Part shown: piece after piece, positions 29,596-39,337 of the stretch
Layout: each line of letters starts with the position of its first letter
How positions within the stretch are numbered: the first letter of the stretch is position 1
Assembly (NCBI GenBank): GCA_000155435.1
Contig: DS990260.1
Location: forward strand, 749,314-813,313
DNA from: Clostridiales bacterium 1_7_47FAA
GTDB taxonomy: Bacteria > Bacillota > Clostridia > Lachnospirales > Lachnospiraceae
Direction of reading: 5' to 3'
DNA: 64,000 nt
Translations under genes and position numbers: made by a program
The notes under the pieces: model-generated
Seen by the model: the letters and a program-made list of their open reading frames with translations, nothing else
Database searches by the model: none
Told to the model about the DNA's origin: nothing

Positions 29596-32397
29596 TCATG
29601 CCTCCTGTCCCATCCACTTTTGCAGGACTTCCAACAGACGTTCAATTTCTATGGGCTTTGCAAGATGGTCGTTCATCCCTGCGCTGTGGGCCTTTGATAC
29701 GTCTGATGTAAATGCATTGGCTGTCAGGGCAATGATGGGGATGGTCCGTGCGTCTTCCCTGTCCATCCTGCGGATTGCGGCAGACGCATCATATCCATTC
29801 ATGACCGGCATCTGTATGTCCATCAGGATGGCGCCGTATTCCCCCGGTGCGGACGCTTCAAAAGCATCCCTGGCCAGCTGGCCGTTCTCCACGGAATCCA
29901 CAAGCATGTGATGCATCCGGAGCAGTTCCTCCACTATCTCACGGTTAATATCATTATCCTCTGCCAACAGCACCTTCCTGCCGGACAGGACCTCCGTCTT
30001 CTCTTCCTCCACGATCTCCTGTTCCAGCCGGTTATCGGAAACTGCAAATAATTCAAGGACCTGCAGGAGCTTGGATTTAAACAGCGGTTTGATGATGAAT
30101 GCATCCGCGTCCGACTTAAGGTACTCCGCCTCAATCTCAGAAAAATCATTGGACGACACAATCATCACAGGCCTGTGCCTGCCCAGACTTTTCTGGACCG
30201 CAGCCATTACCCCAGGCCCGCCCGGTCCCGGCAGGTTCCAGTCCAGAATGATTGCAAAGTAATCATTCCCTTTCTCGTGGGCGTCCATAATACGTCCGAT
30301 GGCTTCTTCCCCGGATAATGCATAATCCCCTGACAGTCCCAGTTCATCCACCAGCTGCCTGGCGTTCCCGCATATAACCGGGTCACTGTCCACAACCAGC
30401 ACCGTACGCCCGGACAACTCACTGATTTTAGCATCCTCCTCATGGCATACTTCCAGCGGCACGGAGACAGTGACCGTACTTCCGGCCCCTTCCTCGCTCT
30501 TCACATCAATGATTCCGTTCATCATGCGCACGATATTTTCCGTAATCGCCATTCCAAGCCCGGTCCCCTGTATCTTGCTGACCCTGGAATCCTCTGCCCG
30601 CGTAAAAGCATCAAATATATGCGGCAGGTAATCCTTTGATATCCCAATCCCGTTATCGGTACAGATAAACTCATACTGGCGTTTATCAGGGGTTAAGGAA
30701 GACCGTTCATTAATCCTCAGGGTGATTGTCCCGCCCTCCTGGGTATATTTGATGGCATTGGACAGAAGGTTCATCAGCACCTGGCGCAGGCGGTCCCCAT
30801 CCGCAATAACATTCTCATGGCGCACCCGTCCGATGCTTATCCGGAACAACTGATGCTTTTCATTTACCAGAGGACGGCACATATCCATGACTTCCTGAAT
30901 CATGTCAGGAAGGTTCATCTGCGCCAGCGCAAGACTGACCTTCCCGCTCTCAATCTTGGACATATCCAGCACCTCATTAATCAGGCTGAGCAGATGCCTG
31001 CTTGAGGTTTTTATCTTCTCCAGGCAGTCCCTTATTTTCTCCGGGGACTCCAGATTGGCCTGGGCGATTGTGGTCATGCCCATGATTGCGTTCATGGGCG
31101 TGCGGATATCATGGGACATGGAGGAAAGGAAATTGGTCTTTGCCGCGTTAGCCACCCGGGCCACCTGATAGGCCTCCTCCAGCGCATTGCGCTGGCGCTC
31201 CTGCAATTCCCTGTCTTTTGTGATATCGATGCCGATGCTGTAAAAGGATTCAATCCCATCCCAGCTGTTTTCAGCACTCATATAGCTGAATGTCATGGTC
31301 AGCACCTTCTGCGTCCCGTCACGGGTTATGATACGGCCTTCTGCAGCAGTAGGCTTCCCTGTTTCTTTTGAATGGTACATGATAGTGCTGGCCCGGGACA
31401 GATCGTCCGGGTGGATGTAGCTGCACTGGGAATGGAGTTCATTTTCAAACTGCTCTTTTGTATAACCGATTAAGTGAAGGAAATCCCCGCCGTACCAGGT
31501 AACCGTCCTTCCGTCCCTGGCATCCACACGGGCAAAACCGCCGGGGATGGTCCTAAGGATTGCCTCGCGCTCCCGGTCCATCTTCTCCAGTTTGTATTCC
31601 GGGCTTAAGTTGTCAATGGAAATCTCCAGCCGGCAGTCACGGCCATCCCAATCAATCAGACGGTCCTTAAGCATGTAGGTGTGTTTTAAATAAGGATTGT
31701 AGTATTCCCATTCATAAAACCCGTCCCTTCTCAGCTTGCTGTTGTTACAGAACGGACATGGAGAGGTCCTGTTCTGCACCACCTCGTAACACTTACGGCC
31801 AATCACCTTCCCGGGCTGTAGCTGCAAGGTTTCACTGGAAGTCCTGTTAATGTAAAGAAGCTCATAGGTCTCAATATCCGCTATATAAGCATTTCCGGAA
31901 AACTCATCCAATACCCACTTAAAGTATCCTGAAGTCTCTCTCAGACGCCGGTTTTCCTCTTCCAGCTTCTGGTATCCGCTGTCAGCTGCTTTGTAAAATG
32001 CCCGGCACTCCATATACCCACCCTGATCCAACCCTGCAAATGTAACCATCATCCGGCCCCATGCGGCATCGCCTTCCCTGACCGGGACCGGGACTGTAAG
32101 TTCCGCCTCGGGAAGCTTCTGTAACACCGCCTCATTGAGATGGCTCTTTATGTACTCAAATCCATCCGGGCAGGACGTGTAATACGCCCTAAAATCCGGG
32201 AACTGACTGTGAAACCCTTCCTTGGTGTATCCTGCATTCCGGCAAAACGGACCGCTCGCCCAAAGGATGGTCAGGTTCTCATCAAGACAAAAACCCACTG
32301 CCTCTATTCCCATGGCATCACAGACCGTGACGTATCCGTCCCGGGGTATGGCTGTATCATTCTTTGTAACCAGCGGCTCCGGTTTCCTCTGCTCCAT
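29596..32397 (-). CDS. Hybrid sensor histidine kinase with three PAS regions and two receivers
   Basis: A 933-residue soluble phosphorelay protein. PAS1 spans about 25-135. PAS2 (165-265) carries RKCYEVVQNRTSPCPFC, with Cys214 and Cys217. PAS3 (280-400) follows. HisKA has His429 in LSSMSHDIRTPMNA, with HATPase at about 530-650. Receiver 1 (VLVVDSDPVICGN, phospho-Asp in IILDWNLPG) is followed by receiver 2 (LLAEDNDINREIV, Asp in ILMDIQMPVMNG). The CPFC-type PAS recurs in the GGDEF protein at 43080-45332. The gene has its own promoter at 32478-32506. Signal and output target are unknown; the Cys pair may bind metal or sense redox. Confidence 0.9.
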   Translation of the reverse strand: MEQRKPEPLVTKNDTAIPRDGYVTVCDAMGIEAVGFCLDENLTILWASGPFCRNAGYTKEGFHSQFPDFRAYYTSCPDGFEYIKSHLNEAVLQKLPEAELTVPVPVREGDAAWGRMMVTFAGLDQGGYMECRAFYKAADSGYQKLEEENRRLRETSGYFKWVLDEFSGNAYIADIETYELLYINRTSSETLQLQPGKVIGRKCYEVVQNRTSPCPFCNNSKLRRDGFYEWEYYNPYLKHTYMLKDRLIDWDGRDCRLEISIDNLSPEYKLEKMDREREAILRTIPGGFARVDARDGRTVTWYGGDFLHLIGYTKEQFENELHSQCSYIHPDDLSRASTIMYHSKETGKPTAAEGRIITRDGTQKVLTMTFSYMSAENSWDGIESFYSIGIDITKDRELQERQRNALEEAYQVARVANAAKTNFLSSMSHDIRTPMNAIMGMTTIAQANLESPEKIRDCLEKIKTSSRHLLSLINEVLDMSKIESGKVSLALAQMNLPDMIQEVMDMCRPLVNEKHQLFRISIGRVRHENVIADGDRLRQVLMNLLSNAIKYTQEGGTITLRINERSSLTPDKRQYEFICTDNGIGISKDYLPHIFDAFTRAEDSRVSKIQGTGLGMAITENIVRMMNGIIDVKSEEGAGSTVTVSVPLEVCHEEDAKISELSGRTVLVVDSDPVICGNARQLVDELGLSGDYALSGEEAIGRIMDAHEKGNDYFAIILDWNLPGPGGPGVMAAVQKSLGRHRPVMIVSSNDFSEIEAEYLKSDADAFIIKPLFKSKLLQVLELFAVSDNRLEQEIVEEEKTEVLSGRKVLLAEDNDINREIVEELLRMHHMLVDSVENGQLARDAFEASAPGEYGAILMDIQMPVMNGYDASAAIRRMDREDARTIPIIALTANAFTSDVSKAHSAGMNDHLAKPIEIERLLEVLQKWMGQEA

Positions 32398-32477
32398 AAT
32401 CGTTCTCCTTATTCATCCATAACCTCACACAGCATCAGCAGGCCTGGGATAAAACATACCTACACATAATTGTTTTA

Positions 32478-32506
32478 AGTATAACAAAATGAACAGGGAA
32501 TAGCAA
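32478..32506 (-). promoter_or_regulatory. Promoter of the hybrid kinase operon
   Basis: TTGCTA, 17 bases, TATACT on the minus strand, about 80 bases upstream of the 933-residue kinase start. Confidence 0.8.
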
Positions 32507-32536
32507 CAATTTGAATTATCCGGGCTAAATTAAAGC

Positions 32537-32566
32537 ACCCCCTGGCCGATACCCAAACCAGGGGAT
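32537..32566 (-). terminator. Terminator of the ABC exporter operon
   Basis: CCCCTGG and CCAGGGG (extendable by two pairs, one G-U) enclose a 12-base loop about 30 bases after the exporter stop codon. The following tract GTGCTTTAATTT is only moderately T-rich. Confidence 0.6.
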
Positions 32567-32597
32567 GTCATTTAAACTGACAGGTTTTTGCCGGGCC

Positions 32598-34433
32598 TTA
32601 CAGGTTCCCGGCATATATCTTCATGGCCGCCTCTTCTTCAAACTGCCTGGAATACAGTTCATGATAATATCCCTTTTTATCCAGCAGTTCCATGTGGCTG
32701 CCCCGCTCGATGATCTTCCCGTCCTTTACAACCAATATAAGGTCCGCCTGGCGGATTGTGGATAAGCGGTGTGCAATCACAAATGACGTATGTCCCTTCA
32801 ACAGATGGTCCGTTGCATCCTGAATCAGCTTTTCCGTCTGTGTATCAATGGAGGAAGTGGCTTCATCCAGGACAAAGATGGCGGGATTAGCTAAAACCGC
32901 CCGAGCAAAGGAAATCAGCTGCTTCTCCCCAGTGGACAGCAGGCCTCCGCTTTCACCCACATCGCTGTCATATCCCTTTTCCATCTTCTGGACAACCTTG
33001 TCCGCGGACACATTCCGGGCCGCCTCTTCAATCTCTTCGTCCGTTGCATCCAGACGGCCGTATCTTATGTTCTCCCTCACGGTTCCTGAAAACAGATGGG
33101 GATTCTGCAGTACATAGCCAATCTGGCTGTGAAGCCACAGCTGCGACCGTTCCCGGTAATCCACACCGTCAATCAATATCCTTCCTTTGGTCGGTTCAAA
33201 GAACCTGCCCACCAGGTTCACAAGGGTAGACTTCCCAGCCCCTGTCTCGCCCACAATGGCAATGTTCATGCCCGCAGGCACATGAAGGTTAAAATGCTCC
33301 AATACATATTCCTTGCCGTCCGGATACATGAAGGAGACATCCTCAAACACAATATCCCCCTTGATTTTCTCCCAATTTTCCCTGTTGGGGGAAAAGGCAT
33401 CCCCATACGTTTCAAGCACATCGGGCCGGTCCACCACATTGGGCTTCTGCTCCAGCAGGTCCATCACCCTCTCAATATTCGCCTGGCAGGAAATCAGGTC
33501 CGCCAGCAGCCTTGCAAGCTGCTGGATGGGTTCAAATATAACCACCGCGTAAGAGATGAAGACAGACAGGGTTCCCAGTTTTATGAGATTCTCCTGCACC
33601 ATATAGCCGCCCTTTGCCAGCACCACCGCCGAGGCCACGGAGCTGAAAAACAGGATTGCCGGGATATATACCGCGTTCAGTTTCGCCGAACGGATTGCCG
33701 CCTGATGCATATCCGAGGTCTTTTCAAAGAAACGTTTCTCATTGTCCCTTTCAATGACCATGCTCTTTGATGTCTTGACCCCGGTAATCCCCTCGTTGTA
33801 GGCGCTTGTAATCTGGGAATTAATCCTCCTTACCTTCCGGTTCCACTTAAGGATCCGGTTCTGGAAATACACGGTCAGCAGGGCAATGCATGGAACAATC
33901 ATGGTAATGATAAGGGCCAGCCGCGCATTCAGTATGAACATGATGATGAACACGCTGATGACATATATAAAGGCCCAGAACATATCCACCAGTCCCCACG
34001 CTATCATTCCGGCAATCCTCAAGGTGTCGCTCATCACCCTGGCATGGATATACCCCACAGGGGTCGTATTATAATAGGAAAATGATAAGGTCTGCAGATG
34101 CTGGAACTGGGCCCTTTTTAAATCTTTCCCCACATTCATCTCAATGGATGTTGCCGCATGGACCGACAGATAGACGCAGACGGTCTGGGATGCGATGACC
34201 AGGATGTACACCAGCGCGAATGCCCAAAGCCCGTCTAAACGGTCCGGTATGATGAACGTGTCAATGGCGTAGCTTTGGAACAGAGGCACCAGGATATCCA
34301 CGCCTGCAAGCAGGATATTAAGTCCCAGGGTAACCGCAAAAAACTTTTTATATGGTTTAAAAAATGGAAACAGCTTCATCCATATCCTAAAGCTGAAGGG
34401 ATTATTATATTCCTGTTCTTCGTATGCTGCCAT
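32598..34433 (-). CDS. ABC exporter half-transporter, catalytic subunit (BmrD/LmrD-like)
   Basis: A 611-residue exporter: six membrane helices (residues about 20-320) fused to an ATPase domain with Walker A GETGAGKST, signature LLSTGEKQL (non-canonical LSTGE) and Walker B IFVLDEATSSID with the catalytic Glu present. It starts three bases after the partner gene, which has a Glu-to-Asp change, so the pair fits the heterodimeric multidrug exporters with one degenerate ATP site. The substrate is probably a drug, lipid or peptide. Confidence 0.92.
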   Translation of the reverse strand: MAAYEEQEYNNPFSFRIWMKLFPFFKPYKKFFAVTLGLNILLAGVDILVPLFQSYAIDTFIIPDRLDGLWAFALVYILVIASQTVCVYLSVHAATSIEMNVGKDLKRAQFQHLQTLSFSYYNTTPVGYIHARVMSDTLRIAGMIAWGLVDMFWAFIYVISVFIIMFILNARLALIITMIVPCIALLTVYFQNRILKWNRKVRRINSQITSAYNEGITGVKTSKSMVIERDNEKRFFEKTSDMHQAAIRSAKLNAVYIPAILFFSSVASAVVLAKGGYMVQENLIKLGTLSVFISYAVVIFEPIQQLARLLADLISCQANIERVMDLLEQKPNVVDRPDVLETYGDAFSPNRENWEKIKGDIVFEDVSFMYPDGKEYVLEHFNLHVPAGMNIAIVGETGAGKSTLVNLVGRFFEPTKGRILIDGVDYRERSQLWLHSQIGYVLQNPHLFSGTVRENIRYGRLDATDEEIEEAARNVSADKVVQKMEKGYDSDVGESGGLLSTGEKQLISFARAVLANPAIFVLDEATSSIDTQTEKLIQDATDHLLKGHTSFVIAHRLSTIRQADLILVVKDGKIIERGSHMELLDKKGYYHELYSRQFEEEAAMKIYAGNL

Positions 34434-34436
34434 CTG

Positions 34437-36242
34437 TCATCCCTCCATCTTCGCCCTGTCATCACGGCTCATCTGTATATCATAAATCTTGCGGTAGATT
34501 CCGTTTCGTTGTATCAGTTCTTCGTGGGTCCCGCATTCTTCTATCCCGCCCTGATTGAGCACCATGATCTCATCCGCACCCATGAGTGATGTGACCCTGT
34601 GGGATATGAGGATGACCGTTGCCTCCCTCATATGTTCCTTCAGCGCACGGCGGATGTCATAATCCGTCTGGGAATCCACTGCTGACAGGGAATCATCAAA
34701 TATCATGATAGGCGTCCTCCGAAGCAGCATCCTTGCAATGGCAATCCTCTGCTTCTGCCCCCCGGACAAGGTGACCCCCCGCTCCCCAACAAGCGTCTCA
34801 TATCCATCCGGAAATCCCATAATGGCATCATCGATGCAGGCAATCCTTGCCGCATGGCGGATTTCCTCCATGGATGCATCCGGTACCGAAGCCGCTATGT
34901 TTTCCCGGATGGACCTGGAATACAGGAATGGCTCCTGCAGTACCATCCCAATGCTTCTCCTAAGCTCCTCGATGGGGATATCCTGGATATTCCTGTTACC
35001 GATATGGATACTGCCTCCGTCATCCCCCAGCTCATACAGCCTTGAAAGGAGCTGGATTATGGTAGACTTCCCGCTGCCCGTTCCCCCTAATACCCCGAAG
35101 GTCCTGCCCTGGGGCACTGTAAATGAAATGTCCCGGAGTACCTCCTTTCCTTCCTCGTAACCAAACGTCACATGTTGAAAGGAGATATCATACCTGTTGC
35201 CGGATGTATCAGCTTCTTTCCCATAGGCTTCTTCCTGGGAACGGATGATATAATCCACACGTTCAAAGGAGACGCCTGCCTTACTCATATCCGACAGGAT
35301 ACGCCCAAGTCCGCGGATCGGCCACACAAGGGTTGAGTTGTACGCTGCAAATGCAATGAATTCGCCAACTGATATGACGCCGTTCACGGCTTCCGCCACT
35401 CCGAAAATAATGACCGCAACCACCTGCAGTCCCGTTATCAGGTCGCCAATCCCCCAATACAGCCCTGACAGGGTGCCCAGGCGGATCCACAGCCTGGCAA
35501 ATGCATTATTCTTCTCATCGAACCGTTCCATCTCAAACTGTTCCCTGCCGAATGCCCGCACCACCCGCACCCCTGTTGCATTTTCCTGCACCACAGTGGA
35601 CAGTTCCCCCTCCGCTTCATCCGCAGTGGTGAACCGTTTTGCTATCAATTTGTAAAACACGGTGGAATACACGATGACCACCGGCACGAACAGCAGGACG
35701 ATGCAGGATAACTTCACGTTCATGGAAAACATCATGACAAAGGACGTCAGCACAAGAAATGCCGTGCGGAACACCTCCAAAAGCTGTGTCACCACAAAGC
35801 TGCGGATTACCTCCACATCTGAGGTGCACCGCTGGATGATATCCCCTGTCTGGTTCCTGTCATGCCACTTCATCGGCAGCTTCTGTACGTGGATAAATAG
35901 CGTATCCCTTAAGTTCTTCGCAAAATTTTCACCTGCTTTGGCCGTGTTGGTACGGCTTACGTAGGTGAATATCCCTGAAGCCACCGCTACAGCCACAATC
36001 AGCAATGCCAGTTCCCAGAGGTTGCCTGACAGACGTCCTCCCCCGTTCCCGCCCAGCACCTCATCAATGCTGAACCGGAAAATCTGAGGTGTCAGTGCAT
36101 TTAACACAGTGGATATCAGCGATGCAGCCACCGCTGCCCCGAAATAAACCTTGGAACCCTGAAGGAACCTGAATATTAATTGGATTTTCCTATATCTGGA
36201 CTTCGTATTTTTCTTCATATTGTTTCCATACCCTTTTCCCAT
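34437..36242 (-). CDS. ABC exporter half-transporter, degenerate-site subunit (BmrC/LmrC-like)
   Basis: A 601-residue exporter with six N-terminal membrane helices and an ATPase domain: Walker A GGTGSGKST, signature TLSGGQKQRIAIARM, Walker B MIFDDSLSAVDS. Asp replaces the catalytic Glu, which marks the degenerate half of heterodimeric exporters such as BmrC, LmrC and TM287. The start may be 36242 or, more likely by composition, ATG 36218 (MKKNTKSRY); neither has a strong ribosome site. It is transcribed from the promoter at 36319-36347 with the partner gene. Confidence 0.9.
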   Translation of the reverse strand: MGKGYGNNMKKNTKSRYRKIQLIFRFLQGSKVYFGAAVAASLISTVLNALTPQIFRFSIDEVLGGNGGGRLSGNLWELALLIVAVAVASGIFTYVSRTNTAKAGENFAKNLRDTLFIHVQKLPMKWHDRNQTGDIIQRCTSDVEVIRSFVVTQLLEVFRTAFLVLTSFVMMFSMNVKLSCIVLLFVPVVIVYSTVFYKLIAKRFTTADEAEGELSTVVQENATGVRVVRAFGREQFEMERFDEKNNAFARLWIRLGTLSGLYWGIGDLITGLQVVAVIIFGVAEAVNGVISVGEFIAFAAYNSTLVWPIRGLGRILSDMSKAGVSFERVDYIIRSQEEAYGKEADTSGNRYDISFQHVTFGYEEGKEVLRDISFTVPQGRTFGVLGGTGSGKSTIIQLLSRLYELGDDGGSIHIGNRNIQDIPIEELRRSIGMVLQEPFLYSRSIRENIAASVPDASMEEIRHAARIACIDDAIMGFPDGYETLVGERGVTLSGGQKQRIAIARMLLRRTPIMIFDDSLSAVDSQTDYDIRRALKEHMREATVILISHRVTSLMGADEIMVLNQGGIEECGTHEELIQRNGIYRKIYDIQMSRDDRAKMEG

Positions 36243-36318
36243 ACGAAAAAAGAGACGATTGCTCGCCCCTTTTTTAGGCTTTTCCTTAATGGCGATGACT
36301 CACCAATCCGTTACATGT

Positions 36319-36347
36319 AGTATACATGATGCGCCATCTAAAATCAA
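36319..36347 (-). promoter_or_regulatory. Promoter of the ABC exporter pair
   Basis: TTGATT, 17 bases, TATACT on the minus strand, about 75 bases upstream of the first possible start. The rest of 36243-36475 shows only a 7-bp GGATGCG/CGCATCC inverted repeat. Confidence 0.75.
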
Positions 36348-36475
36348 TAGCTTATATTGTTCAGTCCTGCGGCTATGGTACCCACGTCCGGTCTATCGCT
36401 GCTGTTGGTGTCGGATGCGTATATCATGGGATTTCCTCTGGTAAAATCCTTTCGCATCCTTATCCTGCCCATACC

Positions 36476-37483
36476 TCAATCCCGTCCTCCGCCATCCGTC
36501 CCTTTGTCCACGGCGCCTGCCACGGCGGTCAGCAGTTCTTCCAGCTGGTATGGTTTTGTCAGGAATGCATAGCCTCCCGCCTGTTCCCATCCCCCCATTG
36601 ACCTGACATCTGAACGGGCAGTCAGGAACACCACGGGTATGTTGGCCTGTTTCTGCAGATCCCGGCAAAATGCCAGACCGTTCCCGTCCGGCAGGTCGAT
36701 ATCCATGACAATGGCATCCGGCGTATTTTCCGTAATCCGTTCCCCGGCCTCCTTGAGCGTCCCCGCACACAGGATGTCATATCCTTCCGGCCGCAGGACC
36801 CGTTTATTGATGTGTAATAATTCCCTGCTGTCATCTACCAGCAGGACGGTTTTCCCTGTATGCCGGGGCGTACCGGCCCGGCTTTGGGGCCGGCTGGTCC
36901 GCGTCTCCCGCAATTTTTCCAGTTCCCTTTGGTTGATAAGGGAGGTCACGAAATAAGAAAGCACATCGAACAGGACTGAAATGTGTTCCATATTCCCGGG
37001 AGGCGGATTATCCGCGCCTAAAAAGCCCACCATCCTGCCCTGTACAAGCAATGGGCTAAGTATGATGGAACGGATTTCCTGGGGCTTTAGGAATCCATAA
37101 ACCAGTGGGTTGCCCAGACGCAGGTTTTCCACTGCAGGTTCAATGATGTTGCCTCCCCCTGCCAGCTGTCCGTACCAGCTCACCAGGTCTTTTTTCGCCA
37201 CATAGGGGAGCTGGACGATTCCCGAAGGAACCCCTTCCCTGCACCATTCGTATGTATTGCGGATATGCTGCCTGTCCATCTCCTCAAAGACATAAACCCG
37301 GTCACATTCCAGGGATTTCCCCAGGAATTCCAACAGGCAGCGCAGCCCTTCCTCCGCGTCCGGCGCGGCATGTATTTTCTTCAGACATTTTCCCACAAAC
37401 TGCTCATTCCTGATGGCCCCTTCCTTGGGACACTGCTGTGGCCTGCTAAGGGCAAATCCCTCCATTGTTTTATCCATGCTCAC
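36476..37483 (-). CDS. GAF-domain response regulator with C-terminal receiver
   Basis: A 335-residue protein with an N-terminal GAF domain (about 30-190, CDRVYVFEEMD...NTYEWCREGV) and a C-terminal receiver (about 215-325, VLLVDDSRELLHIN, phospho-Asp in AIVMDIDLPDGNG, Lys in FLTKPYQ). It has no DNA-binding or enzymatic output. Its GAF resembles the one at the end of the PAS-GGDEF protein at 43080-45332. It overlaps the upstream GGDEF gene by four bases, so a sensory or adaptor role in cyclic-di-GMP signalling is likely. Confidence 0.85.
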   Translation of the reverse strand: MSMDKTMEGFALSRPQQCPKEGAIRNEQFVGKCLKKIHAAPDAEEGLRCLLEFLGKSLECDRVYVFEEMDRQHIRNTYEWCREGVPSGIVQLPYVAKKDLVSWYGQLAGGGNIIEPAVENLRLGNPLVYGFLKPQEIRSIILSPLLVQGRMVGFLGADNPPPGNMEHISVLFDVLSYFVTSLINQRELEKLRETRTSRPQSRAGTPRHTGKTVLLVDDSRELLHINKRVLRPEGYDILCAGTLKEAGERITENTPDAIVMDIDLPDGNGLAFCRDLQKQANIPVVFLTARSDVRSMGGWEQAGGYAFLTKPYQLEELLTAVAGAVDKGTDGGGRD

Positions 37484-38523
37484 CTCCTGCCGGATTCCGG
37501 TGTTCTTATATTGCCGTAAATATCCTTATCAGCAGAAAATGCCGGTTTTAAAGGATATATGTCGTACCAAAGCTCATATTTACTGTCCTGGGATATGTGC
37601 TGGTTGAATTTTTGCTGGATGCGCCTTGCAATGGAAACCGTATCAGGAGGCGCCGCATCACAGACCATGACCAGGAACTGGCAGCTGCTGTACCTGGTGA
37701 ACACGTCACCTGAACGCATGGAATGCCGGATGATCTGATACAGCATTTCCACAAGGGTCCCTCTCTCCGACAGCACCGGGAAATCCCCCTCATGGTCCGT
37801 CACTGTAATAAGTATGCTGAAAATGTCGGACTGAATCCGTTTCAGGCGCCGTTCCATCAAACGGTAGATATTGATGAAGCTTTCATAATCCTGGCAATAA
37901 GCACCCTCCGTGTCCCCAGGCTCGGACAGTTCACGGCTGAGCTGTGCCATGTCCACCTTCAGGCTGCAATCCCTGTCGGTGTACGGACCATGGTTTCCCG
38001 CCGTTCCTTTTTGTTTCCTGCGGCCGGACTTTTCCTGCAGCAGACGCTGGTCCGCACGGTCAAACAGGTCCTTATACCTGTCTCCCGGCTGGTAACAGCT
38101 TCCACAGACCGTGAGGGAAATCCTGCTTACTGCGAACCGGGAAAGCGGAAGGCTGATGAACCGCTGTTCAATCTGGCGGCATCTGGATTTGATGAAATCC
38201 GGTCCCTGGCTGATGGGCATGAAGATGACAAATTCATCTCCGCCAACACGCCCCAGCAGGTCGTTGCGCAATGTCAGTGTCCCGAGCATGTCCGCAATCC
38301 CTTTAAGCACCGTGTCGCCGGCTATGTGTCCATAGCGGTCGTTGATTGCCTTGAAATTATCCACGTCAATAACGAACATCACTCCCCGCTGTCTGGAATC
38401 CAAAACCTCGTTGACTTTATGCTCCATGGCCATCCGGTTATACAGCCCGGTAAGCCAGTCCTTCTCTGCCAGCTGGTTTAACCGCCTGTTCTCTTCCTTA
38501 AGCAATAAGAGTACCTTCTTCAT
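37480..38523 (-). CDS. Diguanylate cyclase with tandem GGDEF domains, second degenerate
   Basis: A 347-residue soluble protein. A short coiled N-terminus (KEENRRLNQLAEKDWLTGLYNR) leads into a GGDEF domain with an intact GGDEF at residues 94-98, the site that makes cyclic-di-GMP from GTP. The inhibitory RxxD motif is not intact (LRND in its place). A second region (about 215-330) has the same fold pattern with SSCQF (279-283) instead of GGDEF and is presumably inactive or regulatory. The ribosome site is AAGGAG. It is translationally coupled to the GAF-receiver gene. Confidence 0.85.
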   Translation of the reverse strand: MKKVLLLLKEENRRLNQLAEKDWLTGLYNRMAMEHKVNEVLDSRQRGVMFVIDVDNFKAINDRYGHIAGDTVLKGIADMLGTLTLRNDLLGRVGGDEFVIFMPISQGPDFIKSRCRQIEQRFISLPLSRFAVSRISLTVCGSCYQPGDRYKDLFDRADQRLLQEKSGRRKQKGTAGNHGPYTDRDCSLKVDMAQLSRELSEPGDTEGAYCQDYESFINIYRLMERRLKRIQSDIFSILITVTDHEGDFPVLSERGTLVEMLYQIIRHSMRSGDVFTRYSSCQFLVMVCDAAPPDTVSIARRIQQKFNQHISQDSKYELWYDIYPLKPAFSADKDIYGNIRTPESGRR

Positions 38524-38576
38524 TCCGCATCTCTCCTTAATCCGGGTATACTTATGGTTTATCTAAGCATAGCACG

Positions 38577-38626
38577 GAAAAAGCAAAAGGGGCGAAAGGT
38601 TACATATTCTTCACCTTTCGCCTCTT
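38577..38626 (-). terminator. Terminator after the OmpR-type regulator gene
   Basis: GGCGAAAGGT and ACCTTTCGCC form a 10-bp stem with a 12-base loop, followed on the minus strand by CCTTTTGCTTTTT. Confidence 0.85.
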
Positions 38627-38641
38627 GATTCAGTTTTCGTT

Positions 38642-39337
38642 TTAAGCCTTCTCAAATGTATATCCCTTGCCATAAACAGCTGTAATGGTGTATCTGCAGT
38701 TTCCTTCCTCCATCTTTTTGCGTACCGTGGAAATATGCTTTTTCAGGGTCCTGTTGTCAGCCGTCATGGGCATGTTCCACACCGTCTCATAAAGATATTC
38801 AGAGGACAGGGTTTCCTCCTGGCTGCGTGCCAGGAGCAGCAAAAGTGAATACTCCTTCTGCGTAAGAAGCATATCCTTTCCATCCAGATAAGCCCGCTGC
38901 GCAATAAGGTCCAAGGACAGGGTATCGCGCACCAGCATCCTCTCTTCCATGGCATCCCTCCGGTTCATCCTGGCCAGACGGAGCTGTGCTTTGATCCTGG
39001 CTACAAATTCGTCCACATCGTAGGGCTTGGTGATGTAATCATTTCCTCCTGCCAGCAGTCCTTCGATGATTTCGCTCTTTTCATCCAGGGCTGTAAGGAA
39101 CAGGACCGGGACAGAAGTGTATGGCCGGATTTTCCCGCAGAAATCCAGACCGTTTCCGTCCGGCAGCATGATATCCAGTACCATGGCATCCGGTGAATGT
39201 TCCATAAGCAGCGCCTGTGCCCCGTGAAGGTTTCCTGCGCACAGGACCGTATACCCCTCCCGCTCCAGGATACGCCGGTTGGTCCGCTGGATGTTCTTGT
39301 CATCCTCCACCAACAGGATTGTCCCCGTCTCCTTCAT
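38642..39337 (-). CDS. OmpR/PhoB-family response regulator
   Basis: A 231-residue DNA-binding regulator with an N-terminal receiver (LLVEDDKNIQRTN, phospho-Asp in MVLDIMLPDGNG, Lys in YITKPYDVDEF) and a C-terminal winged helix (from about 130, LTQKEYSLLLLLARS, ending MTADNRTLKKHISTVRKK). The gene overlaps the end of the kinase gene by 38 bases, with the kinase first, opposite to the more common order. A terminator follows. Its target genes are unknown. Confidence 0.93.
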   Translation of the reverse strand: MKETGTILLVEDDKNIQRTNRRILEREGYTVLCAGNLHGAQALLMEHSPDAMVLDIMLPDGNGLDFCGKIRPYTSVPVLFLTALDEKSEIIEGLLAGGNDYITKPYDVDEFVARIKAQLRLARMNRRDAMEERMLVRDTLSLDLIAQRAYLDGKDMLLTQKEYSLLLLLARSQEETLSSEYLYETVWNMPMTADNRTLKKHISTVRKKMEEGNCRYTITAVYGKGYTFEKA

